Assembly (NCBI GenBank): GCA_965203565.1
Contig: OZ241896.1
Location: forward strand, 3,885,504 to 3,949,503
Source of the DNA: JAAXGX01 sp965203565
GTDB taxonomy: Bacteria > Acidobacteriota > Vicinamibacteria > Vicinamibacterales > UBA8438
DNA: 64,000 nucleotides
Reading direction: 5' to 3'
Positions 43,958 to 53,320 of the stretch are shown one piece after another. Each line of letters starts with the position of its first letter. Position 1 is the stretch's first letter. Made by a program: the position numbers and the translations under genes. A model generated the notes under the pieces. That model ran no database searches, had not been told where the DNA came from, and saw only the letters and a program-made list of their open reading frames with translations.

Positions 43958-43963
43958 ATGATA
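43958..43963 (-). promoter_or_regulatory. Putative -10 for SDR gene, near-leaderless
   Basis: TATCAT on the minus strand lies 8 bases before the ATG at 43949. No ribosome-binding site lies between. Confidence 0.4.
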
Positions 43964-44162
43964 TATCGGCCGCGCCGGAAGACAGGGTGACGGCGAAGAC
44001 CACGCCGGGGTCAGTCGGAGCGCAGCGGAGGACGCGCGAAGCGCGTTGACACGCCGGCCGGCCCCGGGACCTCCCCCGCGGTCGCCGGGGCTGGCGGCGC
44101 CACGCGCCGACCCGGCGACCGCCTCTCAACCTGCCCACACGCGTTTCAGGAGAGCCTGAAAC

Positions 44163-44200
44163 TATGATATCCTATATAAGAATATATAAGAATATACACT
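44163..44200 (+). promoter_or_regulatory. AT-rich promoter region with repeated TATAAGAATA
   Basis: An unusually AT-rich block of about 38 bases in this GC-rich genome. ATATAAGA occurs twice in tandem (44174-44190), followed by TATACACT, which ends one base before the ATG at 44202. Several overlapping -10 candidates are possible. Nothing else recognisable lies in 43950-44162. Confidence 0.45.
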
Positions 44201-44201
44201 G

Positions 44202-46451
44202 ATGCGATCTGACGAACCTTTGCGAGCACTCCGACGTTTACATTTGCGCCACGCGCCGTTCGCCCTGTTCATCGCTGGAATCCTGGCCTACGGCGCGGCG
44301 TTCGCCTGGTTTCTGCTTGACCGCTTCGACCTCGTCAATCTGCTCCGGGACGTCAATGGGGACGATTCGTTCTACTACTTCCAGATTGCCTACCACATGG
44401 CAGGGGGCGAGTTCTCGACCTTCGACGGGGGCATCACTCGGACCAACGGCTACCACCCGCTCTGGCTGTTTCTGATCACGCCGTTCTACTGGATATTCGA
44501 CAAGGTGGAGGCGCTGTTCGCAATCAAGGCGTTCGAGATCATGCTGGTCGCCGGGGGCGTGGCGCTGATCGCCGGCGCGGCCCGGGTGGCTCGCCTGTCA
44601 TGGATTCTCCTGCTCGCCGCGCTGCCGGCGCTCTACCAGAATCCGAGCCTGTTCCACGGGCTGGAGGCTGCCGCGGCGCTGTTCCTGCTGGGACTGTTCC
44701 TGCTGGTTGTCTGTCTCTTCGCGCGGGACCCGGTCGGGTGGCGGTGGCCGCTGGCTGCGGTCGCCTTCGCCCTGCCCTGGGTGCGCCTGGAGTATTTCGC
44801 CATCGCGGTGGCGGCGACGGCGGCGCTGTGCTGCGTCGAGTGGGGGAGCGACTCACGCGCTCGACGAGGTGGACGGGGGCGCTCCGTACTTGCACTGAAC
44901 GCGGCGGCGCCGTTGTTCGGCGCCGCCGCCGGGATCCTGGTGTATTTCACCTGGAACGCCGTCGTCTTCGGCGGCATCGTGCCAGTGAGCGCCGCGGTCA
45001 AGCGCTTCGCGTCGCAAGACCTTTGGGAAAGAGGAGGATACAGCCTGACGGAGAACGTTCATGCCTTTCTGCAGGTGCGCGCCTTCAACGACGGACTTCC
45101 GGTCGCGCTGGAGGTCTGCGTTTACACGGCGGCGGTATGGTGGTTCTCCCGCCGCTCCCGCGGCCGGGAGGACTGGCTGCTGCTGGCGTTTCTGGTGAGC
45201 GTGTTCGGCTTGGCGGCGGGCCATCTGGCCAAGTTCGCACAGAGCGTTCTAACTGTACACCCCCTACTTGGAGACTATGGCTGGTATTTTGTTCCGGCGT
45301 ATCTGATGGAGGCGCTCGTCGTTCCCGTGAGGTGTTACGTCGCCATCTGGTTCGTGCGGCGTTTCCTCGGGCCGAAGTTGCACCGCGCGTCCAGGATTCC
45401 GAGCCTGGGGATCACCGCCATCGCAGCAATCCTCCTGTTCGCAAGTGCTGACTTCATCGCTCCGTTCCGGTCTGTCGACCAGGCGAAACGTTCGACGCTT
45501 CGCGAATGGGAGGTTACTTCCTATATGGGCGCGCTGCTCATGAACCGAGTGCTGCCCGAGGACAGCGTGGTCGGATCCGGGAACGCCGGCGTCGTGGGGT
45601 ACTTCTCGCGTTTTCCGGTGGTGAACCTGGATGGCTTGGTTAATTCCTATGAGTATCTGCGCCATCTGCGCGCCCTCACGGAAACACTCCCGCGTTTTCT
45701 TCAGCGACTCGGGATTACCCACGGCGCCGATGTCGGCGGCCTTTGGCCCCTGGAGTACAAGAGCATCCTGTTCGAAGGAGCGCCGCTTGAGTATGCGGAA
45801 CCGGCGGCGAACCACTTCAAGCTGACAGCAGTACGCCCATGGGAAGGGTCTGATTGGTTCTGGGAAAGAATCGAGCCTCACGTCGAACGCCAGGCGAACG
45901 GCGCCGCGCTTCTGGTGGACGGACGGCTGGCGCAGGCGTTCGTCCGGGACTGCACGGCCGAGGAGCCGGCGGTATGGACCTGGACCGGCCAGGATGAACC
46001 GGCTTACACACCTTGGACGCAAACGTCAATCGGGTTCTGCGCCAGCGCCATCGTGCTGCCGCACGACGCCCTTCCTCCCGTGCGGGTAGCGCTCACGGCG
46101 GAGTATCAGGCGGCTCTGCTCGGGGAACGCCGGCCAGAGATCGACTCCGACTTCAACGTGTACTTCGTCGAGAACCGCCTGGTCTACGTGAAGGATTCGT
46201 GCGGACAAGATGACGCCGACTCGCTGTTTTTCCTGCACGTGTATCCGGTCAATGAGAACGTGCTTCTTGGTGATGATCGGCGGCACGGCTTCGCGAATTT
46301 GGATTTCGACAACTACGGCTACTGTTTCGGCATGCGCAGGTTGCCGTCGTACGCCATCGACAGGATCGTGACCGGTCAGTACGTTCCCGGCGAGGAGCCC
46401 ATGTGGGAGGGAACCGTCCATTTCACGGACGGATTACCCGACACGGAATAG
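44202..46451 (+). CDS. Large GT-C-like membrane glycosyltransferase
   Basis: A 749-residue protein with about 12 membrane segments in its first 440 residues. The first loop has DVNGDDSFYYFQIAYHMAGG followed by RTNGYHPLWL, a signature of GT-C-like enzymes that take sugars from lipid carriers. The last ~300 residues are soluble and beta-rich, with cysteines (FVRDCTAEEP, IGFCASAIV). The donor and acceptor are unknown. It stands alone between an SDR gene and the SPFH pair, and an AT-rich promoter precedes it. Confidence 0.7.
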   Translation: MRSDEPLRALRRLHLRHAPFALFIAGILAYGAAFAWFLLDRFDLVNLLRDVNGDDSFYYFQIAYHMAGGEFSTFDGGITRTNGYHPLWLFLITPFYWIFDKVEALFAIKAFEIMLVAGGVALIAGAARVARLSWILLLAALPALYQNPSLFHGLEAAAALFLLGLFLLVVCLFARDPVGWRWPLAAVAFALPWVRLEYFAIAVAATAALCCVEWGSDSRARRGGRGRSVLALNAAAPLFGAAAGILVYFTWNAVVFGGIVPVSAAVKRFASQDLWERGGYSLTENVHAFLQVRAFNDGLPVALEVCVYTAAVWWFSRRSRGREDWLLLAFLVSVFGLAAGHLAKFAQSVLTVHPLLGDYGWYFVPAYLMEALVVPVRCYVAIWFVRRFLGPKLHRASRIPSLGITAIAAILLFASADFIAPFRSVDQAKRSTLREWEVTSYMGALLMNRVLPEDSVVGSGNAGVVGYFSRFPVVNLDGLVNSYEYLRHLRALTETLPRFLQRLGITHGADVGGLWPLEYKSILFEGAPLEYAEPAANHFKLTAVRPWEGSDWFWERIEPHVERQANGAALLVDGRLAQAFVRDCTAEEPAVWTWTGQDEPAYTPWTQTSIGFCASAIVLPHDALPPVRVALTAEYQAALLGERRPEIDSDFNVYFVENRLVYVKDSCGQDDADSLFFLHVYPVNENVLLGDDRRHGFANLDFDNYGYCFGMRRLPSYAIDRIVTGQYVPGEEPMWEGTVHFTDGLPDTE

Positions 46452-46465
46452 CCTGACCGCGGCGG

Positions 46466-47410
46466 TCAGCGCCCGGAGGCGCCGCCGCTGTCCGAGGCCT
46501 GCTTCAGCACCGTCGTGGCGGCGCCGATCATCGACGCGACGTCGCTCAGGTTCGCCGGCACGATCAGCGTGTTGCCCGCCTTCGCCAGGTTGCCGAACCG
46601 CTCCAGGTAATCTTCGGCGACGCGGAGCTGCATGGCCTTGTCGCCGCCCTCCGCGTTGAGCGCCTCCGCCACCTTCTTCAGCCCTTCGGCGGTCGCCTCG
46701 GCGACCGCCAGGATCGCCGCCGCTTCGCCCTCCGCCTCGTTGATCTGCTGCTGCTTGGCGGCCTCCGACTCCTTGATGACCCGCTGCTTCTCGCCTTCCG
46801 CCTGGTTGATCTTGGCGTCCCGGCCGCCTTCGGACTCGAGGATGGTCGCGCGCTTCTCCCGCTCGGCGCGCATCTGCTTCTCCATCGCCGTCAGCACGTC
46901 GTGAGGCGGGTTGATGTTCCTGATCTCGTAGCGCAGCACCTTGACGCCCCACGGATTCGAGGCCTGGTCGAGCTCTTCGACCACGCGCAGGTTGATGTGG
47001 CTCCGCTCCTCGAACGTCTTGTCGAGCTCGATCTTGCCGATCTCGCTGCGGAGGGTGGTCTGGGCGAGCTGGGAGATCGCGAACAGGTAGTCGCCGATGC
47101 CGTACGACGCCTTGCGCGCGTCCATGACCTGGAGGTAGAGCACGCCGTCCACGCCGACCTGCACGTTGTCCGCGGTGATGCAGATCTGCTCTTCGACGTC
47201 GATCGCGCGCTCCTTCAGGCTGTGCCGGTAGGCGACCCGTTCGACGAACGGGATCAGGATCGAGAAACCCGACTCCAGCGTTCTCGAGTACTTGCCGAGA
47301 TTCTCGACGACGTAGGCGTTCTGCTGCGGCACCACCACCGCCGTCTTCACGATGACGAATATCACCACGGCGGCCAGCGCCAGGGCGACGACGAGTCCCG
47401 CGTCCATCAT
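46466..47410 (-). CDS. SPFH/Band 7 (QmcA/stomatin-like) membrane scaffold protein
   Basis: A 314-residue stomatin/prohibitin-type protein. It has one N-terminal membrane helix, then a Band 7 domain (VVPQQNAYVVENLGKYSRTLESGFS..., LRSEIGKIELDKTFEERSHIN) and a long Ala/Glu-rich coiled coil. Such proteins form ring scaffolds in the inner membrane, often with NfeD, to control proteases or membrane order. The NfeD gene lies just upstream on the same strand (34-base gap). The C-terminus ends in a short Gly/Ser tail. Confidence 0.92.
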   Translation of the reverse strand: MMDAGLVVALALAAVVIFVIVKTAVVVPQQNAYVVENLGKYSRTLESGFSILIPFVERVAYRHSLKERAIDVEEQICITADNVQVGVDGVLYLQVMDARKASYGIGDYLFAISQLAQTTLRSEIGKIELDKTFEERSHINLRVVEELDQASNPWGVKVLRYEIRNINPPHDVLTAMEKQMRAEREKRATILESEGGRDAKINQAEGEKQRVIKESEAAKQQQINEAEGEAAAILAVAEATAEGLKKVAEALNAEGGDKAMQLRVAEDYLERFGNLAKAGNTLIVPANLSDVASMIGAATTVLKQASDSGGASGR

Positions 47411-47444
47411 GGCTCCCCTTGTCTGATCACTTCATCTGGTCCGA

Positions 47445-47906
47445 TCACTGGTCGAATCCCCCGCCCGCGGACTCCGGCGCCCGCGCCGCGATCCGCAGCT
47501 CCACGCCGTCCGCCGCGACCACCCGGGCGTCCGCGCCGGCGGCGATCGACGCCGGTCCGACGTTGACCGCCGTCCAGTCCGTCCCTTGCAGGCGCACCCG
47601 CGTCCGGCCGCCGGGCGCGACGTCCTCGCCGACCGCCACCGCCGCGCCGACCACCGGATGCTGCAGCCGCGGCAGGCCGCCCCGCAACCGGTCGTAGAGC
47701 CTGCGCCGGAACAGCACCATCGAGGCGACGGCCGCCGCCGAGAACGCCACCCACTGCGCCCAGACCGGCAGTCCGACGCCGGCCAGCGCCAGAAGGCCCA
47801 CGCCGATCGCGGCGGCGCCTGCGAAGACGAGGTAGAACGCGGCGTCCGTCAGCAGCTCGGCGCCGATCAGGACGATCCCGACGATCAGCCAGCCCCACCA
47901 CGACAT
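47445..47906 (-). CDS. NfeD-family membrane protein
   Basis: A 153-residue NfeD-like protein. Three to four hydrophobic segments are followed by an OB-fold-like C-terminal domain (VGAAVAVGEDVAPGGRTRVRLQGTDWTAV). NfeD proteins pair with SPFH-domain proteins, here the downstream gene, and are thought to modulate membrane protein turnover. It is transcribed first in the two-gene operon, divergent from lgt with a 90-base gap. Confidence 0.9.
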   Translation of the reverse strand: MSWWGWLIVGIVLIGAELLTDAAFYLVFAGAAAIGVGLLALAGVGLPVWAQWVAFSAAAVASMVLFRRRLYDRLRGGLPRLQHPVVGAAVAVGEDVAPGGRTRVRLQGTDWTAVNVGPASIAAGADARVVAADGVELRIAARAPESAGGGFDQ

Positions 47907-47996
47907 GTCGCGCTCATCCCTCCCGGCCTCCCGGGCCCTGCCTTCAGAATATATCCCGTTTCCCGCGCGGCGCGCGTGCTACGGTGAAGGGCCGCC

Positions 47997-49085
47997 ATGC
48001 CCGGTCCCTTCACCCACCGCATCGATCCGGTCCTGCTCGACGTCGGCGGCGTCCACCTGTGGTGGTACGGACTGGGCTTCGCCCTGGGGTTCCTCGAGCT
48101 GCATCTGTTTCTTCGGCGCGGGGGCGGACAGCTCCGGCTGTCGCCGCGCGAGGCGTGGAGTCTCAGCCTGCACGTCACGGCCGGGGTGCTGGTCGGCGGA
48201 CGCGCCCTGGAGATCGCGTTCGACGAGTGGCCCTTCTACCGCGAGCACCTGCACCTGCTGCCGGCCTGGTGGCTCGGGGGCATGGCGACGCACGGGCTGC
48301 TGCTCGGGGGAGCGCTGGGGGGCGTCCTGTTCGCGCGGCGGTGGGGCCGGCCGTTCCTGCCGGTGGCCGACGCCCTGGTCATCCCGGCCGCGTTCCTGAT
48401 GGGGGTCGGGCGGATCGGGAACTTCATCGACGGCCAGATCGTCGGAGCAGTGACCGACGCGCCTTGGGGAGTCGAGTTTCCCTACGCCGAGGGCTTCCGC
48501 CATCCCGTGGTGCTCTACGACGGAGCCAAGAACCTGCTGCTGATGGCCTGGTTGCTGCGCGTGCGGCGGACGAACCGGACGCCGGGGGCGGTCGCCGCCC
48601 GCTTCGTCTTCTGGTACGCGTTCCCGCGTTTCTTCATCGACCTCTTCCGCGAGTATCCCACCCACCGGTTCGCCTTCGGCGCCGGCCAGACGCTGAACGT
48701 CGTCATGGCGTTGCTCGGCGCCGCCGCCCTGCACCGCTCGCGCCTGCGTCGGCTGGGCCGACTGGGGCGCAGCGCGGAGTGGGGGCTCGCCGCCCCGCCG
48801 CGCGCCGGCGGGTCGGAAGGGGCGCCGCCGCTCGTGTCGCAGCGCCTCGCCTTCGCGGGCCTGCTGGCGCTCTGCCTGACGATTCCGAGTAACTGGACGC
48901 AGGACGTCCCGGCCCGCTACGGCGCGCGGCACGCGGGCCTCGAACATTCATGGCTGTATCCCGAGATAGACACCGCCCCGCGCCCGGTCCCGGAGGACGC
49001 CGGCCGGCCGGACGCCGGGTTTCCACCGGAAGCGCCCGCGATGGAACGAACCGACAGTCCGGAAGCAGGAGGACCGGGGAGATGA
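47997..49085 (+). CDS. lgt: Prolipoprotein diacylglyceryl transferase
   Basis: A 362-residue inner membrane enzyme that transfers diacylglycerol to the lipobox Cys, the first step of lipoprotein maturation. The signature GVGRIGNFIDGQIVG is present, with the HGLLLGG and FVFWYAFPRFFIDLFREYPTH motifs. It serves the many lipoproteins in this window. The family is ~270-290 residues; here an extra ~80-residue C-terminal tail is rich in Pro, Ala and Gly and may face the periplasm. Start ATG 47997. Confidence 0.92.
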   Translation: MPGPFTHRIDPVLLDVGGVHLWWYGLGFALGFLELHLFLRRGGGQLRLSPREAWSLSLHVTAGVLVGGRALEIAFDEWPFYREHLHLLPAWWLGGMATHGLLLGGALGGVLFARRWGRPFLPVADALVIPAAFLMGVGRIGNFIDGQIVGAVTDAPWGVEFPYAEGFRHPVVLYDGAKNLLLMAWLLRVRRTNRTPGAVAARFVFWYAFPRFFIDLFREYPTHRFAFGAGQTLNVVMALLGAAALHRSRLRRLGRLGRSAEWGLAAPPRAGGSEGAPPLVSQRLAFAGLLALCLTIPSNWTQDVPARYGARHAGLEHSWLYPEIDTAPRPVPEDAGRPDAGFPPEAPAMERTDSPEAGGPGR

Positions 49086-49146
49086 CCCGGATGCGCCTCG
49101 TCGGGCGGGCGCTGCTTCTCGGAGACGTCCCGTGACCAGATGCAGG

Positions 49147-49152
49147 TAGAAT
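49147..49152 (+). promoter_or_regulatory. Putative -10 for the DUF4143 ATPase gene
   Basis: TAGAAT lies 37 bases before ATG 49190. Confidence 0.3.
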
Positions 49153-49189
49153 TGCGTTTGGTCGCACCATTTGTTGTACGTGGCGGCGG

Positions 49190-50350
49190 ATGGTTCATCG
49201 AAGTCACTGGGCACAGGCCGTCGAGCGGCTGTGGGCGGAGAGGTCGGTCGTCTGGCTCACAGGCGTCCGGCGGGTCGGCAAGACGTGCCTGTGCCGATCC
49301 CTGCCCGACGTCGAGTACTTCGATTGCGAGCTGCCGAGTTGCCGGCGCACGCTCGCGGACCCGGAGCGGTTCCTCCGCGACGTCGGCTCGCGGCGCGTAG
49401 TGATCGACGAGATCCAGCGCCTGCGTCGTCCCTCGGAGCTGCTCAAGATCGCGGCGGACTACCATCCTGACACGCACGTGGTCGCCACCGGCTCGTCGGC
49501 GCTCGGCGCCTCCCGGCGGTTCCGCGACACGCTCACCGACCGCAAGCGGGACCTCTGGCTGACGCCGATGATCGTGCGGGACGAGGAGGAGTTCGGTCCC
49601 CGCGGCATCGACCATCGATTCCAGTGCGGCGGGTTGCCGCCGTTCTTTCTTGCCGACGCGACGCCGGAGCGCGGGTTCCAGGAGTGGATGGACTCCTATT
49701 GGGCCCAGGACGTTCAGGAGCTGTTCCGCCTGGAGCGCCGCTGGTCGTTCCTCCGGTTCGTGGAGCTGGCGCTGGCGCAGAGCGGCGGTGTCTTCGAGGC
49801 GACGCGATTCACCGGTCCGTGCGAGGTCAGCCGGACCACCGTCGCCAACTACTTGCGGGTGCTAGAAGAGACGTTCGTGGCGCAGGTGGTTCGGCCGTAC
49901 AGCACCAGGCGCGCCTCCGAAATCGTGGCCGCGCCGAAAGTCTACGGGTTCGACACCGGGTTCGTCTGCCTGTTCAAGGGGTGGGACCGCCTGCGTGACG
50001 AGGATCGGGGCGCCCTGTGGGAGCACTACGTGCTCAACGAGCACCTGGCCCACGTTCAGCAGCGCCGGGTTCGGTACTGGCGGGACAAGCGCGGTCACGA
50101 GATCGACTTCGTCGTCGAGCGCCGGACCGGACCGCCGGTGGCCATCGAGTGCAAGTGGCGGGCGGGCGGGTTCGACGGACGGAACGTGCGGGCGTTCCGC
50201 GGCCGGTATCCCGGCGGCGACAATTTCGTCGTCACGTCCGACACCGAAACGTCGTACGTCCGGGACTGCGGCGGCGGGGTGGACGTGCGGTTCGTGAGTC
50301 TGCCGGAGTTGATCCGCCGCACGACAGCTCGCGGCGGCGGCGGACGGTGA
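49190..50350 (+). CDS. DUF4143-type AAA ATPase
   Basis: A 386-residue protein. Walker A G25-VRRVGKT and Walker B VIDEIQ (71-76) open an AAA_14-type ATPase domain. The C-terminal DUF4143 part has the expected nuclease-like signature, EIDFVVERRTGPPVAIECKW (PD-(D/E)xK-like E-x-K). Such proteins occur widely in mobile or defence-linked regions; their role is uncertain. A winged-helix segment lies between the domains (GPCEVSRTTVANYLRVLEE). It is the first gene of the accessory island. Confidence 0.8.
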   Translation: MVHRSHWAQAVERLWAERSVVWLTGVRRVGKTCLCRSLPDVEYFDCELPSCRRTLADPERFLRDVGSRRVVIDEIQRLRRPSELLKIAADYHPDTHVVATGSSALGASRRFRDTLTDRKRDLWLTPMIVRDEEEFGPRGIDHRFQCGGLPPFFLADATPERGFQEWMDSYWAQDVQELFRLERRWSFLRFVELALAQSGGVFEATRFTGPCEVSRTTVANYLRVLEETFVAQVVRPYSTRRASEIVAAPKVYGFDTGFVCLFKGWDRLRDEDRGALWEHYVLNEHLAHVQQRRVRYWRDKRGHEIDFVVERRTGPPVAIECKWRAGGFDGRNVRAFRGRYPGGDNFVVTSDTETSYVRDCGGGVDVRFVSLPELIRRTTARGGGGR

Positions 50351-50463
50351 AGCGCGTCACGCCTGCGGCGCGAGCGGCGCCTGCCGACGCGGTTCAATGT
50401 GTACGCTTGAAGCGCTGCGCACGGTGATCTGCGCAGCCGACGAACGCGACCAGAGAATACAAA

Positions 50464-51120
50464 ATGGACGCCGTGACTTTCGACACCCTGAACGCGGAAT
50501 GGCAACGTGTGAAGGACACGTTGCAAGGAACGGATCTCGGGCGCCGCATGCAGCGCGTGATGCGCTGGATCGAATGCGCCGAGAAGGCGGACAACGACGA
50601 CGCCAGGTTCATCTTCTACTGGATAGCTTTCAACGCGGCCTACGGGAGACGTGGCAGGAGGAAGCCGGGGGTGAAGGAGCACTATGTATTCGCAGCGTAT
50701 TTCGGAAAGATACTTGACCTCGATACGGACAACGCCATCCGCGATGCGATATGGAAGTGGTTCGCTGGCCCGGTTAAAAACTTCCTGGACAATCAATACG
50801 TATTCCGCCCGTTCTGGGAGCATCACAACGACGACGGTCCTGACGATTGGGCAGAGCAGTTCGAGTGTAGTCGCCGCAAGGCGTACCGAGCCGCCCTGGG
50901 TCGTGACACCCGGACCATACTGATCGAGCTGTTCGACCGCCTCTACGTGCTCCGCAACCAGATCATGCACGGAGGCGCGACCTGGAAAGGGGATGTCAAC
51001 CGCTCCCAGGTTCAGGACGGCGCGCGCATCATGACGTTCCTCGTTCCGTGTTTTGCATCGTTGATGATGTCCAATCCCCGGAGCGATTGGGGACCGCCCC
51101 GTTACCTGGTCGCGGACTGA
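50464..51120 (+). CDS. HEPN-domain protein (Apea-like)
   Basis: A 218-residue helical protein whose second half carries the HEPN RNase motif RNxxxH (Arg164-Asn-Gln-Ile-Met-His169, RNQIMHGG). The spacing fits the R-x4-6-H rule for HEPN endoribonucleases, which are common toxins and antiphage effectors. The flanking region (WIAFNAAYGRR, EHYVFAAYF) resembles Apea-like HEPN families. No partner nucleotidyltransferase (MNT) is present. It overlaps the HNH gene by 19 bases at the 3' ends. Confidence 0.75.
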   Translation: MDAVTFDTLNAEWQRVKDTLQGTDLGRRMQRVMRWIECAEKADNDDARFIFYWIAFNAAYGRRGRRKPGVKEHYVFAAYFGKILDLDTDNAIRDAIWKWFAGPVKNFLDNQYVFRPFWEHHNDDGPDDWAEQFECSRRKAYRAALGRDTRTILIELFDRLYVLRNQIMHGGATWKGDVNRSQVQDGARIMTFLVPCFASLMMSNPRSDWGPPRYLVAD

Positions 51121-52901
51121 CCGCCGGTCGCGGAACGGGAAGAAACTCGGTCAGGAAACGCGCCCGGTCCGTCCACGACGGCAGGCGGTCGCAGGCGGGA
51201 TCTCCGCGGCCGCCACAACACGCTCATCGCCCAGTCGAGGTCCAGCCGCTCCCCGGTCCACGCCGGCGTCGCCGTACTTGGCCCGATCGCTATCCCCGCC
51301 GTCGCCAGCCGCGCGTCCACCGGCGCCAGCGCCGCCCCCGTCCAGCACGGCGACTCCGGAACTTCCGGCAGCGGCCGGCCGTCGGCCCGCGTGAAGCGGA
51401 CCGCGCCCGTGTCGTCGAGCATCACCTGCAATCCGCCTTCGTGCACCGCCCGGTGATGCCGCCGGCAAAGCTGCACCAAGTTGTCGAGCCGGGTCGCGCC
51501 GCCGTGCGCCCAGTGCCGGACGTGATGCGCATCGCACCGCCGGGCCGTGCAGCCCGGGAAGCGGCAGCGCCGATCCCGCGCCGCGAGCGCGCGGCGCAGC
51601 GCCGGCGGGATCGTGCGCGTCTTCCGGCCGACGCCGAGCACCTGCCCGGCGGCGCCGTGGGTCATGACGACCCGTCCGGCGTCACACGCCAACCGGCGCG
51701 CCGTTTCCGCGGAGACGCGCATCCCACCGGCGTCCTCCAGCACCGCCTGACCGTGCGCGGCGCGAACAGCGGCGTCGGAACGTGACCCGCCAGCGCCTCC
51801 CGTCGGCCGGCGCGTTCCCGCGGGAACGTGCTCTCCTCCGGTCGATGCGATGCGCGTCGGCGCCGAGTCCACCGAGTCGCCGGCCGCACCCTGCGGGTCG
51901 CCGACGCCTGCCGCGGCGTCGCTTCCCGGCTGGCGGATTGCCTCAGCGCGGCCGGCCGCTATGGGCCGGACGACCGAAGACGTTCCCGCGGGAACGTACG
52001 TCGGATGATCCGCCCCCTGCGCCGCCGCCGCGTCGCGCGCCAGCGGCGCGGCGTCCACGTGCAGCACCACCTGATACCGGTCGCCCGCCGTCCCCGGGTC
52101 CAGCTGCGCCGACAGCGCCGCTTCCGCCACCCGGCCGAGCGCGTCCGCCCGCCGCTGCTCCGACGACGCCTCGGGCGCGTCTTCCTCCGGAGCGTCCGTC
52201 GCCTCCGCCCGCAACTGCTCGCTCGCCGCGTCGAGCGCCCGCAGCACCGCCGCCCCGACCTCCGGCGCGAGCCGTCCCCGGATCACCACCATCCCGTCGT
52301 CGTCCACCCAGGTCCGCAGCTCCCGGTGCGCGTGTCGCCGGCCGTCTTCAGCGATCTCCGCCGCCCGGTCCACCCGCCGCCACGCCCGCGTCACCTGTTC
52401 GACGTGCACCGCCGTCCCGGCGAGCGCGACGTCGAGCAGCGCCGCTTCGTTCTCCGGCGTCGCCACGCGGGTCAGCGCCCGCACCTTCGAATAGGAGACC
52501 CGCCCGCGCTGCATCGCGGCGCTGATCCGGGGCAGCGCGGCCAGCGCGTGGGCGACGCGCACCTTCTCGCGGGCGGCGCCGGGGGCGAGGCCGGTGCGCC
52601 AGCTCAGCCAGTGGGCGCAGGAGGAGAAGCCGCCCGCTCGCCAGCCGCCCTGCTCGTCGAATTGGCGGATGAGAACGAGCAGAGCGCAGGTGGCGGCCTG
52701 GATGCGGGCGGAGAGCTCGGCGATCCGGTCGCCCAACCGGTCGAGGTCGAGTCGATCCTGAACGGCAGCGGCATCAATCGCCGTCGGAGTGCAGCTTGGC
52801 GAACGAGGTTCGTCCATCGCGTCGGCGCCCGCGTACGGGGGAAGCACGGGACCGGCGGACGGCGAACCCGGAGGCGGAACCGGCGTGGTTTCGAGGTGCA
52901 T
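51102..52901 (-). CDS. DUF222-HNH endonuclease-like protein
   Basis: A 599-residue protein with an N-terminal helical DUF222 region. A C-terminal HNH/zinc-ribbon follows: RRCRFPGCTARRCDAHHVRHWAHGGATRLDNLVQLCRRHHRAVHEGG contains the H-N-H ligands and CxxC-type knuckles. The family resembles the 13E12-repeat proteins and is often mobile. A Pro/Ala/Gly-rich linker occupies residues ~290-390 and contains two near-identical VPAGT segments from palindromic DNA. MITE copy B lies 7 bases upstream of the ATG; an alternative start is Met29. Nuclease activity is inferred from the motif. Confidence 0.82.
   Translation of the reverse strand: MHLETTPVPPPGSPSAGPVLPPYAGADAMDEPRSPSCTPTAIDAAAVQDRLDLDRLGDRIAELSARIQAATCALLVLIRQFDEQGGWRAGGFSSCAHWLSWRTGLAPGAAREKVRVAHALAALPRISAAMQRGRVSYSKVRALTRVATPENEAALLDVALAGTAVHVEQVTRAWRRVDRAAEIAEDGRRHAHRELRTWVDDDGMVVIRGRLAPEVGAAVLRALDAASEQLRAEATDAPEEDAPEASSEQRRADALGRVAEAALSAQLDPGTAGDRYQVVLHVDAAPLARDAAAAQGADHPTYVPAGTSSVVRPIAAGRAEAIRQPGSDAAAGVGDPQGAAGDSVDSAPTRIASTGGEHVPAGTRRPTGGAGGSRSDAAVRAAHGQAVLEDAGGMRVSAETARRLACDAGRVVMTHGAAGQVLGVGRKTRTIPPALRRALAARDRRCRFPGCTARRCDAHHVRHWAHGGATRLDNLVQLCRRHHRAVHEGGLQVMLDDTGAVRFTRADGRPLPEVPESPCWTGAALAPVDARLATAGIAIGPSTATPAWTGERLDLDWAMSVLWRPRRSRLRPPAVVDGPGAFPDRVSSRSATGGQSATR
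51813..51997. repeat. Two near-identical palindromes inside the HNH gene
   Basis: CGTTCCCGCGGGAACG at 51813-51828 and ACGTTCCCGCGGGAACGT at 51980-51997 are perfect palindromes of 16 and 18 bases, about 167 bases apart. They encode the VPAGT segments of the linker. They may be operator-like sites or mere local sequence duplication. Confidence 0.5.
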
Positions 52902-52908
52902 GCCCTAT

Positions 52909-53066
52909 CAGCCCGTGGTGAAAGTCCCCGCTGCATTCGAGCAGCGATGCATCCCGCCTGACGGCGTTGTTCGTCGGTTGCGTATGCCCAATATGCGCCC
53001 TTCTCACGCCTTGTCAGGCGGGCGCCTCGCCGCTCTCGGTGCGACGCGGGGTTCCACCACGGGCTG
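52909..53066 (-). mobile_element. MITE-like palindromic element, copy B
   Basis: A 158-bp copy, opposite in orientation to copy A. The ends are CAGCCCGTGGTGAAAG and CCACCACGGGCTG. It is flanked by a perfect CTAT direct repeat (52905-52908 and 53067-53070). It lies immediately upstream of the HNH gene start, so it may have replaced that gene's promoter or N-terminus. On its other side the CTAT joins to TATGAT, a possible new -10 facing away. Confidence 0.88.
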
Positions 53067-53320
53067 CTATGATAACCCCTTTTTTTTCAGCCTCTTGTAC
53101 GGCCATCAGACCGTCATGGACGGCCCATCCGACCTTCTTCGACCTTCCCGTGGGCGAACGCCCGTCAGAGAGCGGCTGAGGCTGTCTGCTGGGCAGGCTG
53201 CGTTCGGGTCCGCAGATCGATCAGGGTGGGCTGCAAAATCGTGTCAAGTACTTTCGGCGAAGAAAATGCAAAAAATGACCGGCTGGAGCGGCCAAGTTTA
53301 TGCCTCGTGGTCACCTGCCG
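53067..53320. other. Gap between HNH gene and membrane operon
   Basis: No gene is supported here. A TATGAT and an eight-T run follow copy B. The rest is of mixed composition, partly AT-richer than the neighbourhood, with no ORF of recognisable family. It could hold a transposon remnant. Confidence 0.4.
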
